In this document: positions 17,619-25,098 of the stretch, in pieces
Position numbering within the stretch: the first letter of the stretch is position 1
How the letters are laid out: every line of letters begins with the position of its first letter
Source: JAURVT01 sp049059935
GTDB lineage: Bacteria; Actinomycetota; Actinomycetes; Propionibacteriales; Nocardioidaceae
Direction: 5' to 3'
Assembly: GCF_049059935.1 (NCBI RefSeq)
Contig: NZ_JBMGQR010000002.1
Location: forward strand, 105,522 to 169,521
Length of the DNA: 64,000 nucleotides
Position numbers and translations under genes: made by a program
Notes under the pieces: model-generated
Database searches by the model: none
Told to the model about the DNA's origin: nothing
The model's input: the letters and a program-made list of their open reading frames with translations, nothing else

Positions 17619-18718
17619 AGCAGGTCGGCCGCGAGCGAGCGGATCTGGGCGACGGTGGCGGCGGTGTTCATCGTCGCGGCCTTGGGCAGGGCGCGGGTGG
17701 CGGCGCGGGCGGCCTCGACGAGGAGGTCGCGGGCCTCGTCGAAGTCGTGCTGCTCGGCGAGGTCGTCGCCGAACGTCCGGACGGCGCGGGCGAGCGTGGA
17801 GACGGCGAGGTCCATGCCCTCGGGTGACGCCTCCCGCTGGCGGAGCATGGTGTGGACGCGGCGCGACAGCACGCGGGAGTCGCGCACCGCGTTGTCGATG
17901 TCGCGGATGGCGTCGGCGTAGAGGCGGACGTGCTCGCGCTGGCCCCAGCGGATCGGCGAGATGCGCGAGACCTCGTCGGCTACCGACACCGTCGACGTCA
18001 GTCCTTCGACGGTGGGCTGCATCGCGCGGCCCTGCTGCAGGGCCGTCCACGCGGGGCCGGGGTCGTGGTAGCGCAGCGACTCGGCGACGAGGTCGAGCAG
18101 CTGGGCCAGCCCGACGACCACCGACTGGACGTCGCGGTCGATCTTGCGCACCGGGTTTCCGGGCAGCACCACCGAGATCAGGACGCCGATCAGGCCGCCG
18201 ACGAGGGCGTCGACGAACCGGTTGATCGCCGGGTTGCCGCTGCCCGTGATCGGGACGACGGCCGCCAGCAGCACCGCCGACGTCGCCGACTGCGTGCGCG
18301 CCAGCCCCTTGAGGCCGAGGAAGATCGCGGCCGTCACCGCCAGCGCCACGACGATCCCGATCTGCCAGCCGCCGCGTCCGATGATCGAGATGATGATCTC
18401 GCCCACCAGGATGCCGAGCGAGACGCCGAGGATCAGCTCGATGACGGTGCGGCGTCGCTGCCCGACGCTCGCGATGATGGTGATGATCGCCGCGATGGGC
18501 GCGAAGAACGGCTGCAGGTGGCCGAAGACGAGCGTGGCGATGTACCACGACACCGACGACGCCAGCGCGAGCTGGAGGATCGTCGTCCGCTGCTGCTTGA
18601 GCACGGCCCACCGCTTGGACAGCGGCGCCGGGACCCGTCCGCGCGGACGGTCGACGACGTGCGTGGCGTCCGGCGACAGCGGACGACCCAGCCGCCTCCA
18701 CCGCGGTCCGGTCGCCAT
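17564..18718 (-). CDS. FUSC/aromatic-acid-exporter-like membrane protein
   Basis: Protein of 384 residues. About six transmembrane helices lie between residues 48 and 185 (LQLALASSVSWYIATLVFGHLQPFFAPIAAI, the usual FUSC start with a Pro-Phe-Phe-Ala-Pro turn). A long cytoplasmic helical domain (190-384) follows. The family includes efflux pumps for aromatic carboxylates and proteins of unknown cargo. A TAGGGT box on the minus strand (18725-18730) is 6 nt before the ATG, so transcription probably starts at this gene even though it closely follows the GroES-like gene. Substrate unknown. Confidence 0.8.
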   Translation of the reverse strand: MATGPRWRRLGRPLSPDATHVVDRPRGRVPAPLSKRWAVLKQQRTTILQLALASSVSWYIATLVFGHLQPFFAPIAAIITIIASVGQRRRTVIELILGVSLGILVGEIIISIIGRGGWQIGIVVALAVTAAIFLGLKGLARTQSATSAVLLAAVVPITGSGNPAINRFVDALVGGLIGVLISVVLPGNPVRKIDRDVQSVVVGLAQLLDLVAESLRYHDPGPAWTALQQGRAMQPTVEGLTSTVSVADEVSRISPIRWGQREHVRLYADAIRDIDNAVRDSRVLSRRVHTMLRQREASPEGMDLAVSTLARAVRTFGDDLAEQHDFDEARDLLVEAARAATRALPKAATMNTAATVAQIRSLAADLLYAMGASAPEVDEWLHFS

Positions 18719-18727
18719 GGTCAGACC

Positions 18728-19051
18728 CTAGAGGTACAGACCGGTCTGACCGCCGTCGATGCGCTCGGCCGCGACCGCGTGCACGTCGCGCTCGCGGAGC
18801 AGCACGTAGTCGTCGCCGCGCACCTCGACCTCGGCGCGGTCGTCGGGGTCGTAGAGCACGCGGTCGCCGACCTCGACGCTGCGCACGTGCGGGCCGACGG
18901 CGTCGACCTTGGCCCAGGCGAGCCGGCGTCCCATGGCCGCGGTGGCGGGGATGACGATGCCGCCGCCCGAGCGACGCTCGCCGCTCTCGCGGTCCTGCGA
19001 GACCAGGACGCGGTCGTGCAGCATGCGGATGGGCGGCCGGTCGGCGCTCAC
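18728..19051 (-). CDS. GroES-like co-chaperonin family protein
   Basis: Protein of 107 residues with the GroES-type beta-barrel pattern: PIRMLHDRVLVSQDRESGERRSGGGIVIPATA, then VGDRVLYDPDDRAEVEVRGDDYVLLRERDVHAV. The mobile-loop region is present but different from housekeeping GroES, and the C-terminal tail (AAERIDGGQTGLYL) is extra. No groEL is nearby. This stand-alone GroES-fold protein is common in actinobacteria, and its partner is not known to me. It lies 11 bp downstream of the DUF3618 gene, suggesting co-transcription. Confidence 0.75.
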   Translation of the reverse strand: MSADRPPIRMLHDRVLVSQDRESGERRSGGGIVIPATAAMGRRLAWAKVDAVGPHVRSVEVGDRVLYDPDDRAEVEVRGDDYVLLRERDVHAVAAERIDGGQTGLYL

Positions 19052-19062
19052 GGGCGGGCGCG

Positions 19063-19329
19063 TTAGTCGTTGACGAGCTTGCGGATGACGACCACGAGGC
19101 CGACGAACGCCACGACGCCACCGGCGACGGGCAGGATCGTCTCGAAGCGCGGCGAGCCGTCGGGGTTGACGAACTTGGCCTTGACGCTCGCGACGCCGCG
19201 CGAGGCGATCGTGGCCGGCTTCACGCGGTAGACGAGCTGGTCGATCGTCGACGCGAGGCGCTCGCGCACCTGCTCGATGTCGTCGACCAGGTCGTCGGGC
19301 TTGGCATTCGCGTCCGGGCCGTCGGCCAC
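19063..19329 (-). CDS. DUF3618 family small membrane protein
   Basis: Protein of 88 residues. The N-terminal amphipathic region has the DUF3618 signature DDLVDDIEQVRERLASTIDQLVYRVKP (about 12-38), and there is a single C-terminal transmembrane helix (about 66-84, ILPVAGGVVAFVGLVVVI). Such proteins accompany membrane or stress proteins in actinobacteria; the function is not established. It starts an apparent minus-strand pair with the GroES-like gene. Confidence 0.85.
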   Translation of the reverse strand: MADGPDANAKPDDLVDDIEQVRERLASTIDQLVYRVKPATIASRGVASVKAKFVNPDGSPRFETILPVAGGVVAFVGLVVVIRKLVND

Positions 19330-19401
19330 TGTCTGCTCCTCGTCTAGGGGTGTCGCCGTGCTGCTGAGGGTGTCACGTTACCGATACGGGAGGATGGACG
19401 C

Positions 19402-19884
19402 ATGAACGCACGCCTCGCGCCTGGCGACCAGGCCCCGGACTTCACCCTGCCCGACGACAGCGGCAACGAGATCACGCTGTCCGACCTGCGTGGACGCAAG
19501 GTCATCGTGTACTTCTACCCCGCGGCGATGACGCCCGGGTGCGCGACGCAGGCCTGCGACTTCACCAAGAACGAGCAGGACCTCGACGCCGAGGGCTACA
19601 CCGTCCTCGGCATCTCGCCCGACAGCCCGGAGAAGATCGCGAAGTTCCGCTCGCAGGACTCCCTGACCGTCACGCTGCTGTCGGACCCCGAGCGCGACGT
19701 GCTCAAGGCCTGGGGCGCGTTCGGCGAGAAGAAGCTCTACGGCAAGGTCGTCGAGGGCGTCATCCGCTCGACGTTCGTCGTCGACGAGGAGGGCCGCATC
19801 GAGGTCGCGCAGTACAACGTCAAGGCCACCGGCCACGTCGCCAAGCTCCGCCGCGACCTCGGCATGGCCCCCATCGACGCCTGA
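19402..19884 (+). CDS. bcp: Thioredoxin-dependent peroxiredoxin (BCP/PrxQ type)
   Basis: Protein of 160 residues in the alkyl hydroperoxide reductase/BCP family: APDFTLPDDSGNEITLSDLRGRKVIVYFYPAAMTPGCATQACDF. The peroxidatic Cys is in TPGC and a second Cys lies four residues on (TPGCATQAC), the PrxQ arrangement that forms an intramolecular disulfide. It detoxifies peroxides in the cytoplasm using thioredoxin. The ATG is preceded by GGGAGGA at good spacing. A long palindrome follows the gene. Confidence 0.96.
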   Translation: MNARLAPGDQAPDFTLPDDSGNEITLSDLRGRKVIVYFYPAAMTPGCATQACDFTKNEQDLDAEGYTVLGISPDSPEKIAKFRSQDSLTVTLLSDPERDVLKAWGAFGEKKLYGKVVEGVIRSTFVVDEEGRIEVAQYNVKATGHVAKLRRDLGMAPIDA

Positions 19885-19908
19885 CGCTCGCCGCGGCGTC
19901 CGTCCGCT

Positions 19909-19974
19909 CCACGATTCGACCGGTTTCCGTCGTGCGGCACGGCGTGTCGACGACCGAAACGCGTCGAATCGTGG
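19909..19974. repeat. Long imperfect palindrome (hairpin) between bcp and tRNA-Leu
   Basis: A 66-bp inverted repeat. The outer arms CCACGATTCGAC / GTCGAATCGTGG (12 bp) pair perfectly, then 2 mismatches, 5 bp (GTTTC/GAAAC), 1 mismatch and 5 bp (GTCGT/ACGAC) around the loop. It may act as the bcp terminator, but its length and the lack of a U-tract also fit a dispersed palindromic repeat or mobile remnant. Confidence 0.7.
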
Positions 19975-20003
19975 GGAGGGGCAGGCCCTAGGCTGGGCGC
20001 TGC

Positions 20004-20085
20004 GCCGACGTGGTGGAACTGGCAGACACGCAGGATTTAGGTTCCTGTGCCTCCGGGTGTGCGGGTTCGAGTCCCGCCGTCGGCA
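20004..20085 (+). tRNA. tRNA-Leu (anticodon TAG)
   Basis: An 82-nt class II tRNA. Acceptor stem is GCCGACG/CGTCGGC with discriminator A, the D-arm contains TGGTGGAACTGGCAGACA, and the anticodon stem CAGGA/TCCTG surrounds loop TTTAGGT (TAG). A variable arm and a T-arm with GGTTCGAGTCCC follow. A TAGGCT box at 19989-19994 is the likely -10. CCA is not encoded. Confidence 0.96.
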
Positions 20086-20086
20086 C

Positions 20087-20494
20087 TCAGGCCTTCCGCG
20101 GCTCGCCCGCGTAGGTGCCGAAGCCCCACTGGTTGCCCTCGGGGTCGCGGAGGCCGAACTCCTTGCCGCCGTAGTCGGGGGCCTCGAGCGGACGGTCGAT
20201 ATCCGCCCCGATCGCGACGGCGCGGGCGTGCACGGCGTCGACGTCGGCGGTGACGACGTAGACCGACGTGGTGCCGGGCTGCTGGGTGAACGGGCCGTCG
20301 GGCTTGTGGATGCCGAGCATGACGCCGCCGCCCTCGGGCCAGTCGACCTGGGCGTGCTGGATGACGCCGGCGTCGTCGGCGTAGGCGACGTTCTCGGTGA
20401 AGCCGAGGCCGACGAGGAAGTCGATGACCGCGCGCGGGTCGTGGGCCTGGAAGGCCGGGTAGACGAACGTGGGTGCCGTGGTGTTCTCGCTCAT
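20087..20494 (-). CDS. VOC (glyoxalase/bleomycin-resistance fold) protein
   Basis: Protein of 135 residues with a single VOC domain: a paired beta-alpha-beta pattern with VIDFLVGLGFTENVAYADD and the C-terminal FGLRDPEGNQWGFGTY, where the late Glu/Asp-Pro-Gly turn is typical. Metal ligands are not fully conserved, so the enzymatic role is uncertain. It is related to the glyoxalase-like proteins often placed with AraC regulators. It begins 5 bp after the AraC-family gene on the same strand, so that regulator and this protein form a pair. It ends 1 bp from tRNA-Leu on the opposite strand. Confidence 0.85.
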   Translation of the reverse strand: MSENTTAPTFVYPAFQAHDPRAVIDFLVGLGFTENVAYADDAGVIQHAQVDWPEGGGVMLGIHKPDGPFTQQPGTTSVYVVTADVDAVHARAVAIGADIDRPLEAPDYGGKEFGLRDPEGNQWGFGTYAGEPRKA

Positions 20495-20499
20495 GGGTC

Positions 20500-21369
20500 T
20501 CACCCTGCCTGCTCGACGCGCACCGCGGCTTGGACGTTTGCGACCTCGGCGCGCACCCACGCCGTCGGGCTCAGGCCGGTGAACTCGGTGAACTCCCGCA
20601 CCAGGTGGGCGTGGTCGTAGTACCCGTGGGCGACGGCGACGCCCGTCAGGTCCAGGCCCTCCCCCGCGCTCACGCGCTCGCCGACGACCCGCCGGGCGGC
20701 GTCGAAGCGCATCAGGCGCGCCGCCGTCTTGGGCGTGACGCCCACCTCGCCGCCGAACAGCTGCGCGAGACGGCGTCGTCCGAGACCGAGGTGGTCGCTC
20801 AGCTCGGTGACCGTGCCCGCGCCGCGGCGGGCGCCGAGCCAGCGCCACGCCTCGACCACCTCGCGGCGCACGCGCGGACGGTCGTCGGTGGTGGCGAGCC
20901 GGTCGAGCAGGAAGCCCGTGACGACGGCGTACCGCGCGTCCCACGACGTCGCCGCCTGCAGCCGGTCGTGCAGCCGCACCTCGGCGTCGCCGAGCAGGTC
21001 GCGCGCGTCGTAGCGGTCGAGCGGCAGCGCGGACGCGGGCAGCCCGAGGAGCCGGCGCGCGCCCAGCGGGTGCAGGTCGAGCTGGACGCCCGCCCACCGT
21101 CCGGGCTGCACGACGTACGCGGGCTCGGAGTGCAGGCCGCCCAGGGTCGACCACTGGGTCTGGACGTCGCCCGCGCGCCACGCGTCCCCCGACGGCGCCA
21201 CGGCGAGCGGGTCGACCAGGGCGAGGACGAGCGTCAGCGACCGTCCCGGCAGGCCGCGGTGGACGTCGGGCGTCAGGCCGGAGGCGGCGTAGCCGTGCAT
21301 CGCCGAGACGAACGGACGCAGCGCGCGGGGCAGCACCGCGGGTGCCGGGGTCTCCCAGAGCGGGGTCAC
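20500..21369 (-). CDS. AraC-family transcriptional regulator
   Basis: Protein of 289 residues with an N-terminal ligand domain (about 1-170, no recognised motif) and a C-terminal AraC double helix-turn-helix (about 185-285: LSDHLGLGRRRLAQLFGGEVGVTPKTAARLMRFDAARR, then LTGVAVAHGYYDHAHLVREFTEFTGLSPTAW). The GTG at 21367-21369 is chosen because the homologous N-terminus begins there and upstream sequence belongs to trmL. It probably controls the adjacent VOC gene, an inference from the 5-bp gap. Confidence 0.88.
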   Translation of the reverse strand: MTPLWETPAPAVLPRALRPFVSAMHGYAASGLTPDVHRGLPGRSLTLVLALVDPLAVAPSGDAWRAGDVQTQWSTLGGLHSEPAYVVQPGRWAGVQLDLHPLGARRLLGLPASALPLDRYDARDLLGDAEVRLHDRLQAATSWDARYAVVTGFLLDRLATTDDRPRVRREVVEAWRWLGARRGAGTVTELSDHLGLGRRRLAQLFGGEVGVTPKTAARLMRFDAARRVVGERVSAGEGLDLTGVAVAHGYYDHAHLVREFTEFTGLSPTAWVRAEVANVQAAVRVEQAG

Positions 21370-21386
21370 CCGCCCAGGGTGCCAGG

Positions 21387-21851
21387 TCAGAGGCCTCCGG
21401 CGAACCCGTGCTGGCGCCAGGCCTCGTAGACGACGATCGCGGTGGTGTTGGCGAGGTTGAGCGAGCGGCGGGCCGGGAGCATGGGGACGCGGACGCGGGC
21501 CGTCACGTGCGGGTCCTCGACGACGTGGTCGGGCAGCCCGGTGGGCTCGGGGCCGAACATCAGGACGTCGCCGGGCTGGTAGGCGACGTCCTGGAACATC
21601 ACGTCGCCGCGGGTGGTGAACGCGAAGACGCGCTCGGGGGCGAGCGCCTCCCACGCGGTCTCGAGGTCCGGGTGGACGGTCATCGACGCGAGGTCGTGGT
21701 AGTCCAGGCCGGCGCGGCGCAGGTTGGCGTCCGAGAGGTCGAAGCCGAGCGGCTCCACCAGGTGGAGCTCGACGCCCGTGGCGGCCGACAGCCGGATCGC
21801 GTTGCCCGTGTTGGGCGGGATGCGCGGCTCGAAGTACAGGACGCGGAACAC
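21387..21851 (-). CDS. trmL: tRNA (cytidine(34)-2'-O)-methyltransferase TrmL
   Basis: SPOUT methyltransferase of 154 residues that modifies the wobble base of tRNA-Leu species. Characteristic motifs are VLYFEPRIPPNTGNAIRLSAATG, VEPLGF, LMFGPEPTGLP and the knot-forming RSLNLANTTAIVVYEAWRQ. The GTG start lies 5 bp after rdgB, so it belongs to the murI-MBL-rph-rdgB transcript. Length is standard for the family. Confidence 0.93.
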   Translation of the reverse strand: MFRVLYFEPRIPPNTGNAIRLSAATGVELHLVEPLGFDLSDANLRRAGLDYHDLASMTVHPDLETAWEALAPERVFAFTTRGDVMFQDVAYQPGDVLMFGPEPTGLPDHVVEDPHVTARVRVPMLPARRSLNLANTTAIVVYEAWRQHGFAGGL

Positions 21852-21856
21852 GGGCG

Positions 21857-22471
21857 TCAGCTGATCAGGGCGGCGACGTGCGGCACCATCAGCACCAGCG
21901 CGCGTCCGCGGTGGCTGATGGCGTCCTTGTCCTCCGGCGACAGCTCGGCGGTCGAGACGCCGTCGTAGCCCTCGGCGACGAACAGTGGGTCGTAGCCGAA
22001 GCCGCCGTCGCCCTGGGGCGCGCGCAGCAGGTGGCCGCGCATCTCTCCGGTCTCGACGCGCTCGACCGACCCGTCGACCATCGCCATCGCGCAGCGGAAC
22101 TGGGCGCCGCGTCGCTCGTCGGGCACGTCCTCGAGCTGGGCCAGCAGCAGCGTGTTGTTGCGCTCGTCGCTCTTGGGCGGGCCCGACCAGCGGGCCGACA
22201 GCACGCCGGGCATCCCGTTGAGCGCGTCGACGCACAGACCGGAGTCGTCGGCCAGCGACGGGATGCCCGTGGCGGCGAAGGCCGCCCGCGCCTTGATCAG
22301 CGCGTTGCCCTCGAACGTGGGCGCGTCCTCGACGGGCTCCTCGAAGTCGCCGATGTCGTCCAGCCCCAGCACCTCGACGTCGGGCACGGCCGGCGTGACG
22401 ATGCGGCGCAGCTCGGCGAGCTTCTTGTGGTTGTGCGTGGCCAGGACGACCGTGCGGCGCGGCGGGGTCAC
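21857..22471 (-). CDS. rdgB: dITP/XTP pyrophosphatase (RdgB/Ham1)
   Basis: Protein of 204 residues that hydrolyses non-canonical purine triphosphates (ITP, dITP, XTP) to monophosphates, cleaning the nucleotide pool. Motifs: VVLATHNHKKLAELRRI at the N-terminus (SHNxxK-like loop), LADDSGLCVDALNGMPGVLSARW, GYDPLFV and SHRGRAL. The GTG start overlaps the rph stop by 4 bp. Confidence 0.95.
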   Translation of the reverse strand: MTPPRRTVVLATHNHKKLAELRRIVTPAVPDVEVLGLDDIGDFEEPVEDAPTFEGNALIKARAAFAATGIPSLADDSGLCVDALNGMPGVLSARWSGPPKSDERNNTLLLAQLEDVPDERRGAQFRCAMAMVDGSVERVETGEMRGHLLRAPQGDGGFGYDPLFVAEGYDGVSTAELSPEDKDAISHRGRALVLMVPHVAALIS

Positions 22472-23196
22472 GACGCCAGGGCCTCGGCCTGCATGCGGGT
22501 GAGGTCGGCGCAGCCCTTCTCGGCCAGCGCGAGCAGCGCGTCGAGCTCGGCGCGGTCGAACGGCGCACCCTCGGCGGTGCCCTGGACCTCGACGAACGTG
22601 CCGCCGCCGGTCATCACGACGTTCATGTCGGTCTCGGCCGCGACGTCCTCGACGTACGGCAGGTCGAGGACGGGGCGACCGTCGACGATGCCCACGGAGA
22701 TCGCGGCGACGGAGTCCTTGAGCGGCTCGCCCTTGAGCGCGCCGTCGGCCCGCAGCGACGCGACGGCGTCGGCGAGCGCCACGTAGGCGCCGGTGATGGC
22801 CGCGGTGCGGGTGCCGCCGTCGGCCTGGAGCACGTCGCAGTCGAGGTTGATGGTGTTCTCGCCGAGCTGCGCGAGGTCGATCGCGGCGCGCAGCGAGCGT
22901 CCGACCAGGCGCGAGATCTCGTGGGTGCGTCCGCCCACGCGGCCCTTGACCGACTCGCGGTCCGAGCGGGTGTTGGTGGCCGCCGGCAGCATCGCGTACT
23001 CGGCGGTGAGCCACCCGAGGCCGGAGTCACGGCGCCACCGCGGGACGCCCTTGGTGACGCTCGCCGAGCACAGGACGCGGGTGCGTCCGAACTCCACGAG
23101 CACCGAGCCTGCGGGGTGGTCGGCCCAGGCGCGGGTGAACCTGACGGGGCGGAGCTCGTCGACGGCGCGGCCGTCCGGGCGTGCAGCATCACTCAT
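22468..23196 (-). CDS. rph: Ribonuclease PH
   Basis: Phosphorolytic 3'-5' exoribonuclease of 242 residues that trims tRNA 3' ends. It shows the family features RPVRFTRAWADHPAGSVLVEFGRTRVLCSASV, GWLTAEYAMLPAATNTR, RGGRTHEISRLVGRSLRA-like text (here GRVGGRTHEISRL) and DCDVLQADGGTRTAAITGA. It is encoded 23 bp after the MBL-fold gene and overlaps rdgB by 4 bp, the usual actinobacterial order. Confidence 0.96.
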   Translation of the reverse strand: MSDAARPDGRAVDELRPVRFTRAWADHPAGSVLVEFGRTRVLCSASVTKGVPRWRRDSGLGWLTAEYAMLPAATNTRSDRESVKGRVGGRTHEISRLVGRSLRAAIDLAQLGENTINLDCDVLQADGGTRTAAITGAYVALADAVASLRADGALKGEPLKDSVAAISVGIVDGRPVLDLPYVEDVAAETDMNVVMTGGGTFVEVQGTAEGAPFDRAELDALLALAEKGCADLTRMQAEALAS

Positions 23197-23219
23197 GCCG
23201 CAACCCTCTCACTCGCCGG

Positions 23220-23993
23220 TCAGACGACGAAGACGTCCCCGGCGTTCACGAGGTCGAGGTCGCCGTTCCAGGTGGACTTGGCGTCGGCGACGACCTCGTC
23301 GCGGTCGGTCCAGGCCGGCACGTGGGTGATGAGCAGGCGCCCGACGCCGGCGCGGGTGGCGTGGTCGCCGGCCTGGGCGCCCGTCAGGTGCAGGTGCTCG
23401 GGGTTGACGGCCGACTCGACGAACGACGCCTCGCACAGCAGGACGTCGGCGCCGCCGGCGAGGTCGACCAGGGCGTCGGTGGGGCCGGTGTCGCCGGAGT
23501 AGACCAGGACCTTGTCGCGCCAGGCCACGCGCAGCGCGTACGCCTCGACGGGGTGGTCGACGAGCACGACGCTGATCTCGAACGGGCCCACGGCGGTGGG
23601 CTCGCCGGCGTGCCACTCGTGGAAGTCGAACTCCGCGGTCATGCCGGGGTCGAGCGGCAGGTCGTAGGCGCGGGCGAGACGGTCGGCGGTGCCCGAGGGC
23701 CCGTGGACGGGGATGCGCGGCAGCGCGCCGTCGGGGTGGTACTTGCGCACCACGTAGTAGCCGGTGAGGTCCAGGCAGTGGTCGGCGTGCAGGTGCGACA
23801 GCGCGACCGCGTGGACGTCGTCGAGGCTGACGTGGCTCTGCAGCGGGCCGAGCGCGCCGCTGCCGAGGTCGAGCAGCAGGTTGAACGTGCCGCCCTCGTG
23901 CGGCGCCTGCACGAGGTAGCAGCTGGTGGGCGAGTCGGGGGCGGGGAACGAGCCCGCGCACCCCACGACGGTGAGGGTCATCTGGTCGGTCAC
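23220..23993 (-). CDS. MBL-fold metallo-hydrolase (RNase Z-like)
   Basis: Protein of 257 residues with the metallo-beta-lactamase fold. Zinc ligands are in SHLHADHCLDLTGYYVV (HxHxDH), with further ligands in YSGDTGPTD and the late ITHVP. It resembles tRNase Z/arylsulfatase-type hydrolases. Its place between murI and rph, together with tRNA-processing neighbours, makes RNA 3'-end processing plausible but not proven. The GTG overlaps the murI stop by 4 bp; an in-frame ATG four codons later is an alternative. Confidence 0.85.
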   Translation of the reverse strand: MTDQMTLTVVGCAGSFPAPDSPTSCYLVQAPHEGGTFNLLLDLGSGALGPLQSHVSLDDVHAVALSHLHADHCLDLTGYYVVRKYHPDGALPRIPVHGPSGTADRLARAYDLPLDPGMTAEFDFHEWHAGEPTAVGPFEISVVLVDHPVEAYALRVAWRDKVLVYSGDTGPTDALVDLAGGADVLLCEASFVESAVNPEHLHLTGAQAGDHATRAGVGRLLITHVPAWTDRDEVVADAKSTWNGDLDLVNAGDVFVV

Positions 23994-24796
23994 ACGGCCA
24001 CCTGCGCGAACTGGTCGACGACGTCGAGCTCGGGGCCGAGGAACCTGCGGCCCAGCTCGCGGAACGATCCGGGGTGCCCGGTGGTCAGGAAGCGGTGGTC
24101 GGGCTCGGGCAGCGCGACGTCGCGCACCAGCCCACCGCGCTCGAGCAGCGCGTAGACGTCCTGCGCGCACTCCTCGGCGCTCGAGACGAGTGTGACGCCG
24201 TCGCCGACCGCGTAGGAGATGGCGCCGGTGAGCAGCGGGTAGTGGGTGCAGCCGAGGACGAGGGTGTCGATGTCGGCGCGCACGAGCGGAGCGAGGTACT
24301 CGGCGGCGACGGCCTGCAGCTCGGGCCCGCCGGTGACGCCGGCCTCCACGAGCTCGACGAAGCGGGGGCACGCCTGCGTGTGCAGCTCGATGCCGGGGTT
24401 GGCGGCGAACGCGTCGTCGTAGGCCCGCGACGCGGCGGTGGCCTGCGTGCAGATGACGCCGACGCGCCCGTTGCGCGTGGCGGCGGCGGCGCGGCGGGTG
24501 GCCGGGACGATGACCTCGACCACCGGGACGTCGTAGCGCTCGCGCGCGTCGCGCAGCACCGCGGCGCTGGCGGAGTTGCACGCGATGACCAGCGCCTTGA
24601 CGCCCCGGGCGACCAGGTGGTCCAGGCACTCGAGCGCGTGCTCGCGGACGGCGGCGATGGGCTGCGGACCGTAGGGCTGACGCGCGGTGTCGCCCAGGTA
24701 GAGCACCGGCTCGTGCGGCAGCTGGTCCAGGACGGCGCGCGCCACCGTGAGGCCTCCGAATCCCGAGTCGAAGATCCCGATGGGTGCGTCGCTCAC
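23990..24796 (-). CDS. murI: Glutamate racemase
   Basis: Protein of 268 residues that supplies D-glutamate for peptidoglycan. Motifs: IGIFDSGFGGLTVARAV, the catalytic Cys in VIACNSASA and the second catalytic Cys in LVLGCTHYPLL. The GTG start is preceded at 7 nt by TACGCT on the minus strand (24804-24809), so the message is probably leaderless and this promoter drives murI-MBL-rph-rdgB-trmL. Confidence 0.96.
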   Translation of the reverse strand: MSDAPIGIFDSGFGGLTVARAVLDQLPHEPVLYLGDTARQPYGPQPIAAVREHALECLDHLVARGVKALVIACNSASAAVLRDARERYDVPVVEVIVPATRRAAAATRNGRVGVICTQATAASRAYDDAFAANPGIELHTQACPRFVELVEAGVTGGPELQAVAAEYLAPLVRADIDTLVLGCTHYPLLTGAISYAVGDGVTLVSSAEECAQDVYALLERGGLVRDVALPEPDHRFLTTGHPGSFRELGRRFLGPELDVVDQFAQVAV

Positions 24797-24910
24797 GTGG
24801 CCGAGCGTATGACGAGCCGGTGTCGGAAACGAAACGAACGTGGGCCAACGCTCGCGTGAGTCGCGTCTCGCGGCGACGCCTCGTCCAGGTGGATGAATTT
24901 CGTCCAATCG

Positions 24911-24941
24911 ACGGCGGGCCCCTCGCCGTCGGACCTAGATT
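24911..24941 (+). promoter_or_regulatory. Short hairpin and -10 box ahead of the 6C-like RNA
   Basis: ACGGCG/CGCCGT (24911-24929) forms a small hairpin. A TAGATT hexamer (24936-24941) follows, placed about 9 nt before the first base of the structured RNA, so it is the likely -10. No good -35 hexamer is visible. Confidence 0.4.
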
Positions 24942-24950
24942 TCTTCTCGT

Positions 24951-25050
24951 AGGGGACAGCTGCGAATCAGTCAGAGAAAATCCTTCGGGACCGTTGTCGA
25001 CCCCCCATGCCACGACGACACTTCTCTGTGCGCGGCTGTCCCCTCCCCCC
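24951..25050 (+). ncRNA. 6C-like small RNA (actinobacterial sRNA with C6 loops)
   Basis: A 94-nt nested hairpin. P1 is a 14-bp helix AGGGGACAGCTGCG / CGCGGCTGTCCCCT (24951-24964 with 25031-25044, one G-U). P2 is CAGAGAA / TTCTCTG (24972-24978 with 25022-25028). P3 is GTTGTCG / CGACGAC (24993-24999 with 25013-25019, one G-U). The P3 loop holds CCCCCC (25001-25006) and a second CCCCCC run follows P1 (25045-25050). Two runs of at least six C and location in an actinobacterium match the described 6C RNA class, whose C-rich loops pair with mRNA targets. The match was made by eye, not by covariance model. Confidence 0.7.
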
Positions 25051-25098
25051 ATTCTGGCCGGTGCCACGGCCCCCTGATCGGGTCTAGGGTCCGCGGGC

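Noticed and set aside
24951..25098. Riboswitch in the 5' UTR of the PCD-VOC gene
   Set aside because: The gene has its own leaderless promoter (TAGGGT 8 nt before the ATG), and the structure matches the 6C pattern better than any known riboswitch class.
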